From Piliocolobus tephrosceles (taxonomy: Eukaryota; Chordata; Mammalia; Primates; Cercopithecidae), in the NCBI RefSeq assembly GCF_002776525.5, contig NC_045436.1:97107057-97171056 (forward strand): 64,000 nt of DNA, written 5' to 3'. Below the pieces are notes generated by a model that ran no database searches, was not told the DNA's origin, and was given only the letters and a program-made list of their open reading frames with translations. Within the stretch, counting starts at the first letter, position 1. The number at the start of each line of letters is the position of its first letter. Both the position numbers and the translations under genes were made by a program. Shown in pieces: positions 57,698-64,000 of this stretch.

Positions 57698-58542
57698 AGA
57701 TTCTAACTGGTGTGAGGTGGTATCTCATTGTGGTTTTGATTTGCCTTTCTCTGATGGCCAGTGATGATGAGCATTTTTTCGTGTATTTGTTCCCTGCATA
57801 AATGTCTTCTTTTGAGAAATATCTGTTCATATCTTTCACCCACTTTTTGATGGGGTTGTTTGCTTTTTCTTGCAGATTTGTTTGAGTTCTTTGTAGGTCC
57901 TGGATATTAGCCCTTTGTCAGATGAGCAGACTGCAAAAATTTTCTCCCATTCTGTAGGTTGCCTGTTCACTCTGATGATAGTTTCTTTTGCAATGCAGAA
58001 GGTTTTTAGTTTAATTAGACCCCATTTGTCAATTTTGGCTTTTGTTGTCACTGCTTCTGGTGTTTTAGACATTAAGTCCTTGCCCATGCCCATGACCTGA
58101 ATTGTATTGCCTCAGTTTTGTTCTAGGGTTTCTATGGTTTTAGATCTAACATTTAAGTCTTTAATCCATCTTGAATTAATTTTTGTATAAGGTATAGCTT
58201 TCTACAGATGTCTAGTCAGTTTTCCCAGCACCATTTATTAAATAGGGAACCCTTTCCCCATTTCTTGTTTTTGTCAAGTGTGTCACATATCAGGTGGTCG
58301 TTGATGTGTGGCATTATTTCTGAGGGCTCTGTTCTGTTCCATTGGTCTATATCTCTGTTGTGGTACCAGTACCATGCTGTTTTGGTTACTGTAGCCTTGT
58401 AGTATAGTTTGAAGTCAGGTAGCGTGATGCCTTCAGCTTTGTTCTTTTGGCTTAGGATTGTCTTGAGAATGTGGGCTCTTTTTTGGTTCCATATGAACTT
58501 TAAGGTAGTTTTTTTCAATTCTGTGAAGAAATTCATTGGTAG
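57698..58542 (-). mobile_element. L1PA-like ORF2 segment without 3'UTR, antisense
   Basis: Near-consensus primate L1 ORF2 read backwards, from 'attctaactggtgtgaggtg' at 57700 to 'aaattcattggtag' at 58542. The minus frames 58216-58581 (121 codons) and 57836-58093 are ORF2 relics. No L1PA 3'UTR or T-run is present on the left; it is joined directly to the older L1MB 3'UTR. The other end is next to a MaLR LTR. Confidence 0.85.
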
Positions 58543-58550
58543 AGAACTAA

Positions 58551-58907
58551 TGATATGGTTTGGCTCTGTGCCTCTGCCCAAATTTTATGTGGGATTTTAA
58601 TCCCCACATGTCAGGGGAGGGACCTGGTGGGAGGTGATTAGGTCTTGAGAGCGTATTTCCCCCATGCTGTTCTCCTGATAGTGAGCATTCTCAGGATAAC
58701 TGATGGGTTAAAAGTGTTGCACCTCCCCCCTCTCTCTCCTCCTGCCATGTAAGAGGTGCCTGCTTCCCTTTTGCCTTCTGTTATGATTGTAAGTTTTCTG
58801 TGGCCTTTCTGGACATGTGGAACTGTGAATCAATTAAACCTCTTTTCTTTATAAATTACCCAGTTTCACATAGCTCTTTATAGCAGCGTGAAAATGGACT
58901 AATGAAA
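58551..58907 (+). mobile_element. MST-type MaLR solo LTR
   Basis: Begins TGATATGGTTTGG and contains 'aatccccacatgtcagggga' near 58599, 'ttccttttgccttctgttat'-like block near 58765, 'tgaatcaattaaacctcttt' near 58827, 'ataaattacccagttt' near 58851, and ends near 'ggactaatga'. 'acta' is seen on both flanks. It sits within about 8 bases of the L1PA segment edge. Confidence 0.9.
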
Positions 58908-61900
58908 CTATAAAGAATAAAATAAAAATTCATAAAATCTTACCATACAGAGATCTTTTATCATTTTTATAAACCTAAATTAATACTAGAAAATACATAT
59001 ATATGTGTTTATATATATCAATAAAGAGCTACATGTACATCTAGTTATAGAAAATAATAATTTATTTTAATAATTTTATTACACTATTATCAGACTAATA
59101 TATTTTTATTCTCCAAAATTCAAGCAATACATAAATATACTTTCAGACCTTTGTACACACACATATACAAATCCTTTTTAACATAAAATGGCAATACTAC
59201 ATTTATTTTTTTCTATACCATAAGATTTTAAAACACATTTTGTCCCATAATTCCTTTTGTATCTGTATCTATTTTATTTTTAAAAAGTTGCATAATTTTC
59301 CATAATATTAGCATATTAAATTTATGTAAATATGCAACATTTTGTTGTTTTCAACTCTTCAGATAATGTTACAGTAAAAACTAAATACATGCAAGATCTT
59401 TTTCCTTTTTGTTGGTAAATTGTATTTATAATGTGTATACATCTCCCTTATGTAACATGAGCTTTGGGAGAATTCTGCTATATTTTCATGGTTTTAGAAT
59501 TTCACCATCATATGTCAACGTGTTTTCTTGCCTTGCTTATTTGTTTTTCATCTATCTCAGCATTCCCTGAGACCCCACAATGGAAAAACTTTTTTGATTT
59601 GGGGAACTAACCTTTTAGTATTTCTTTCTGTATGTCTTTTCTCAATTTTTTTTTCAAAAATCTTTAGTAAAGCACAGCAGGTTGGGACACTTTCCTCCAG
59701 ACCCATAGCCCTGTGGGGAAAATTCTTGTTTTCTCGTTGCAGACTGGTTTACAGGAATGTGACAGTTTATGACAAATAGAGAATGTTGACATTTTTAAGA
59801 CATGGTTATCTAAATTGTGTATTTTACATCCATGACTTAAGGATCACATATGAACTGTGAAGACTGAATTGGCCATCAAGTGTCAGAACAGTACAATCAG
59901 TACTGTTCTGATTATACAGGGTTAGATACTTAAGACAACCTACAAGGGTCCACAGGGTATTCTTATATTAGGCTTTACTAAGGGTGAAGGTAGAACAGGA
60001 CAAAACATGCAGACGTTTTAAGTGAGGTCTGAAAATTTCCAGGCGCAGACCCTTAGATTCTCTCTCAGTTGCACAGGATATGCTTTTTACTTAAATTTTT
60101 TATTTCTGTGTTCACAGGACTAGAAAAATCATCTACACGCCATAAGTTTACTTCTTGTGTTTTTCTGCTGTGAAGATCCTTGAACTTCCTTTGCTTATCC
60201 TTTTTATTCTTTGGCATGCTATTTGGCTATCTTTTAGGTGTGTTTTATCTAGTTTTCTGAAGCAATAATATTTGTCCAAGATATTTATCACATTTCTTTT
60301 GAAATAACATCCCTCTTAAGTGACCTATGTGTGACAATAAGACCTCTTCCTAAGTATGTTTTTCATTATTAAAGAAAAAAATCAGTTTACCTTAGAACCC
60401 CTTACCTGCACCAATTTCACTAAAGCCTTCTTAAGGGCATTTTGAAGAACATCGGTTTATCCAACAACAGGTTGCTGCCTGTGGATGCTTATTGCTTTAA
60501 TACTATTTGAGTATATATTTAAGATGCCAACATTTTGAGTTCTCTTGAATGATCTCATATAAGTAGTAGTTATTCCCAAATGTATTTTTGTATGAGTATG
60601 CCAAGGAGCTTCTTATAGCCATTGCTAGTAAATACTGGGACTATCTATCATTGGGCAAACTGATCTTGGCTGCAGGTGTCATATATTATGTACTTTATCC
60701 ACAAAGACATAGTCTTTCAGCATTAGGACACATGAAATGCTGACGAGTCAGATACAAAAGAAATATTTTGTGTCTTATTATCTGGTCACTGTCTTTATTA
60801 GTGTATTTAAACAAACTAGTTGGGAAATGTCAGAGTTCCTGAGAAGGTCTGTAGGTCAGTTCTCTGTAGGCCAGAGGAAATGATGGGAGACACTATTCCA
60901 TCTTGTGAAGGAGAGTATGAATAAAATTTTATATATAAATGATAGTTATCTCATGTTAAGTAGAAATATAATGTTGCTTTGAATGGCACTTAAGTAAGTG
61001 CTAAAGGAAGAAAATGGATGCTGAGATGCAAAATTGTGAATTATGCTGGTCATTTAGTTTCAAATTCATTTTCCATACTTCCTTATGAAATCCATTTGCC
61101 TGACGCCTTGGCAAACAGCTTCTTGCAAGATTCAACCAGTGAGAGCTTTAGCTCAGATGACACAACTCCTTCTCTTTTCCTTCCAGTTTTATAGGTGTTA
61201 ATAATACCTCAGTGTTGCAAATATGCAGGCTGTGTCACTAGTTTCTGTTTGATTTTTCATATCATTTAGGATCTTCATAAATAGAACTTATATTAAACTT
61301 CACTGATTGTACCACCTAGCAAGGGCTTTATTCTACTGACAAGATCCTCACTGATAAATGACCTTTTAGTTAACCCATCAATTGGATAATTTCTTTCAGT
61401 TTTTTTTTTTTTTTTGAAACAACTGGAAACTATATGCTTTGCAAAAGCACTTGGTTCTCCAAAATTGAAGTTATTCTTTCAATTTCTGTGATGTATGCCA
61501 AACAACTTTAAAAAATTGATCAAAGAACTATTACTCATTTAAAATGACCTATTTCACTTTCACTTAGAGAAAATTTATTGAAGCTGATTCACTCAAAAAG
61601 GGTAGAATTTAAATCTTGTTAACCTGAATTCATTTTTGTCAATGATGTATCATTGGATTATTAATTTTATCACTTTATTTATATTTATTTTGATGAAAAT
61701 TATAGCCCAATAGCTTTCTTTTAAATAATGTACAAGAAGATTTGGCTCTTCAATCTAATTTGCAAAGCCAATCTTCATTGTAAAATCAATCAGGCTTATC
61801 AAATTTATGTTCTATCATGTAAAGCCCAACTTCAAATTTTAAATTAGATAAATTTTAAATTAAGTGAAATTATATAACCATAAGAACCATAATACTTAAT

Positions 61901-62768
61901 AAGGCAACAGCTTGGTTTGAATTTATTCCTTCTTATCATACAGTGTTGAAACAACTGTTAATTGTTAATTTTATATCCTGCAATTAGTAGCATTTATTTT
62001 TCAATGGCTCTGTTTAGGTAAATATTCAATTTTATAGAGCAATACTTGTTTATGCATATAGCAAAATTCCTGATTTACAGGGAGAAGAATAACTGAGTCT
62101 ATTCTTGTGCCACATCTCGGTAGTATCTCTTTCTGTAGAGCTTCTCATATGCCAATCTCAAATAAAACATTATCACTTTAAATAAATCTGTCCACATTTT
62201 TAAAAACTTTATTTTACTTGTTTTCTTGGCCAATCTTTAATGCTATAATTTATTCAATACAGTCATTTTAATGGTTGCAATTATAGGCATAAATTAACCG
62301 GGATTTATTGGAAACAACTATAAATTCACCAATCTAGAAGGCATATCTTTTGTCTTCTGCAATTGGTGCCACTAATTTCTGATAAATATATTCTGCAAGG
62401 TCATAAACTTTGTGACCTACAGCCGTATCATGACATCAATATATCAAATTATCCTTTTGTTTGTATCACAATTACCAATTTCTAATCAGCAAATCTCTTT
62501 CATAACAACAAACTAGAAAATATGCATTGAGTATACTTGAATTACTTTCCCCAGAAATATTCTCGAATAATGTACATATACTACTTCTAAGGGAATAATA
62601 ATAAGCTCCTGCTAACCTTATGCATTGGTTTAAGCATAGTTTTGTTCCTATCAAAGTAATAAATAACAGTCATGTACAAGTTGTTCTTAGTGCTATTAGT
62701 CTATGATTTTTGAACCACATGTAAAATAGATCAGAGTGCATAAATTAAACGTGGAAAAAAAAAGTCTC
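58908..62768. other. 3.9 kb without recognised gene or repeat
   Basis: Longest unassigned block. 58908-59450 is very AT-rich. 59850-60920 is of higher complexity and could be an old retroviral or other repeat that I cannot name. A T-run lies at 61401-61415. The frame 59528-59779 shows no domain. No exon-like element could be supported. Confidence 0.45.
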
Positions 62769-62776
62769 ACATTCAT

Positions 62777-63058
62777 CTTTTTTTCATCTTTTTTTTTTTT
62801 TTTTTTTTTTTTGAGACAGAGTCTCACTCTGTTGCCCAGGCTAGAGTGCAGTTGTGAGATCTACTCTCAATGCAAGCTCCACCTCCCGGTTTCACGCCAT
62901 TCTCCTGCCTCAGCCTCCCGAGTACCTGAGACTGCAGGCACCCACCACCACACCAGGCTAATTTTTTGTATTTTTAGTAGAGATGAGGTTTCACCGTGTT
63001 AGCCAGAATGATCTCTATCTCCTGACCTTGTGATCCGCCCACCTCGGCCTCCCAAAGT
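62777..63058 (-). mobile_element. Alu SINE, antisense, 5'-truncated
   Basis: Long T-run at 62790-62812, body from 'gagacagagtctcactctgt' near 62813 to 'cggcctcccaaagt' at 63058, lacking the last ~40 bases of the antisense copy (the Alu 5' end). The 8-base duplication 'acattcat' flanks it (62769-62776 and 63059-63066), so truncation happened at insertion. AluY/S-like. Confidence 0.95.
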
Positions 63059-63066
63059 ACATTCAT

Positions 63067-63192
63067 TTTTTTAAAAAATCAATTTTGTGTGAAATAACAA
63101 GATGAGTAAGCCTATTAAAGTTGATATTTATACTAGAAATATCATCAGATCCTTAAATAGACAACTGTGATCCCAGAATCACAACATGTGTT
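63067..63192. other. Short unassigned spacer
   Basis: AT-rich spacer between Alu and LTR. Confidence 0.5.
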
Positions 63193-63570
63193 TGATATAG
63201 TTTGGTTGTGTCCCTACCCAAATCTCATCTTGAATTGTAGTTCCCATAATGCCCACATGTCATGGGAGAGACCTGGTTGGAGGTAACTGAATCGTGGGAG
63301 TGGCTTCTGCCTTGCTATGCTCATCACAGTTAATTAGCTCTCAGGACATGTGATAGTTTTGTAAACGGCTTCCCCCTTTGCTTTGCTCTCATTTTTCTCC
63401 TTCCTGCTGCCATGTGAAGAAGGAAGTGTGTGCTTACTCTTTTGCCATGATTGTAAGTTTCCTGAGGCCTCCCAAGGCATGCTGAATTGTAAGTCAATTA
63501 AACCTCCTTCCTTTATAATTACCCAGTCTGGGTACATCTTTATTAGCAACATGAGAACAGACTAATATAC
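63193..63570 (+). mobile_element. THE1/MST-type MaLR solo LTR
   Basis: Begins TGATATAGTTTGG, then 'cccaaatctcatcttgaatt' near 63218, 'gcccacatgtcatgggagag' near 63251, 'gccatgattgtaagtttcct' near 63442, 'caattaaacctccttccttt' near 63495, ends 'gaacagactaatata'. Closer to THE1/MSTA than the copy at 32156. The frames 63334-63565 are LTR-derived. Confidence 0.9.
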
Positions 63571-64000
63571 TGCTTAATTAGCTCTTTTTCATAAATCCAT
63601 TTAATGATCAAAGAATTTACCATAGTAATAATAAAATTGGTATATGCAGATATTATATTATTCTTAATTTATTTTTAAGCATTTTTGATATTCTATGAAA
63701 CGTTTATACTAATCTTAAGAAAATTTGATTTTCTTCTAGTTCTTCATTTTGAGTAATGTTTGAAAACATTTTAAAGGATATAATTACTTGGGCTATAGTT
63801 TGGTTGCTCTGGTACAGCCTTTAGAATAACCATGGCTTAAGTTCAATGGTTTATCCTTCTATCACATAGCAGTTCCAGAGTAAGCCAACTAGTACACTCA
63901 TCTGCCTTCCTTAGTCTGCTCATCTTCTAAGCCAAAAGATGTTGCCATCTAGAATTATTACTGTGATGAGTGAAAAGTAATAGACTTAATGGGGACAACT
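63571..64000. other. Unassigned DNA at window end
   Basis: No gene or named repeat recognised. Confidence 0.4.

Noticed and set aside
58216..58581. 121-codon minus-strand frame as a gene
   Set aside because: L1 ORF2 piece without start context, promoter or 3' end.

Overview
The window looks like an AT-rich, gene-poor stretch of primate nuclear DNA, and more specifically of an Old World monkey (macaque, baboon or guenon lineage). Primate Alu, L1PA/L1PB, THE1/MST and ERV-L repeats are present. The freshest Alu (19161-19481) carries base changes that I associate from memory with cercopithecid AluY (AluYR-type) copies rather than human AluY. No protein-coding gene, exon, RNA gene, CpG island or CRISPR array could be supported. 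Every open frame longer than about 100 codons is a relic of L1 ORF2 or the antisense of one, and the others are chance frames.

Layout: 1-2750 is an old L1M with a Tigger1-type DNA transposon inside it. 3078-3271 is a TA/CA satellite. 3806-6251 holds L1 and L2 relics and a MaLR LTR, with a small internal piece of a similar LTR buried in the L2. 6561-8192 is the 3' part of an ERV-L provirus: integrase tail, broken dUTPase and an MLT2-type LTR. 8462-15412 is a pile of antisense L1 pieces split by a two-LTR THE1 provirus with a matching 5-bp target duplication. It ends in an L1 5'UTR-like block of ~112-bp tandem repeats that carries an Alu and a GGAA microsatellite. 15413-22690 is mostly unassigned DNA with three Alus and a ~240-bp local direct duplication. 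22700-26067 holds three or four LTRs, including an LTR2-like one with a duplicated TATA-box segment. 26068-34900 is MIR, L2, Alu, one MST LTR and long unassigned stretches.

35020-42260 is dominated by L1, including a textbook twin-primed (5'-inverted) copy and an L1 whose 3'UTR contains a small piece of ORF2. 42480-52875 is another L1 cluster: 5'UTR, ORF1 end, ORF2 with dead reverse transcriptase and several 3' ends. 52876-64000 is mostly unassigned AT-rich DNA with L1M/L1PA pieces, Alus and two MaLR LTRs.

There is no operon-like or pathway-like cooperation here. The relationships that matter are those of insertion order: Tigger1 into L1, THE1 into L1, Alu into a duplicated segment, Alu into L1 repeats, MaLR LTR at an L1 edge. 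Family names are from memory of consensus sequences; superfamily calls are much safer than subfamily calls. I found no new biological system. The best leads are the duplicated segment, the ~112-bp tandem array, the small templated insertions, and unassigned blocks that may be very old repeats or conserved non-coding DNA.
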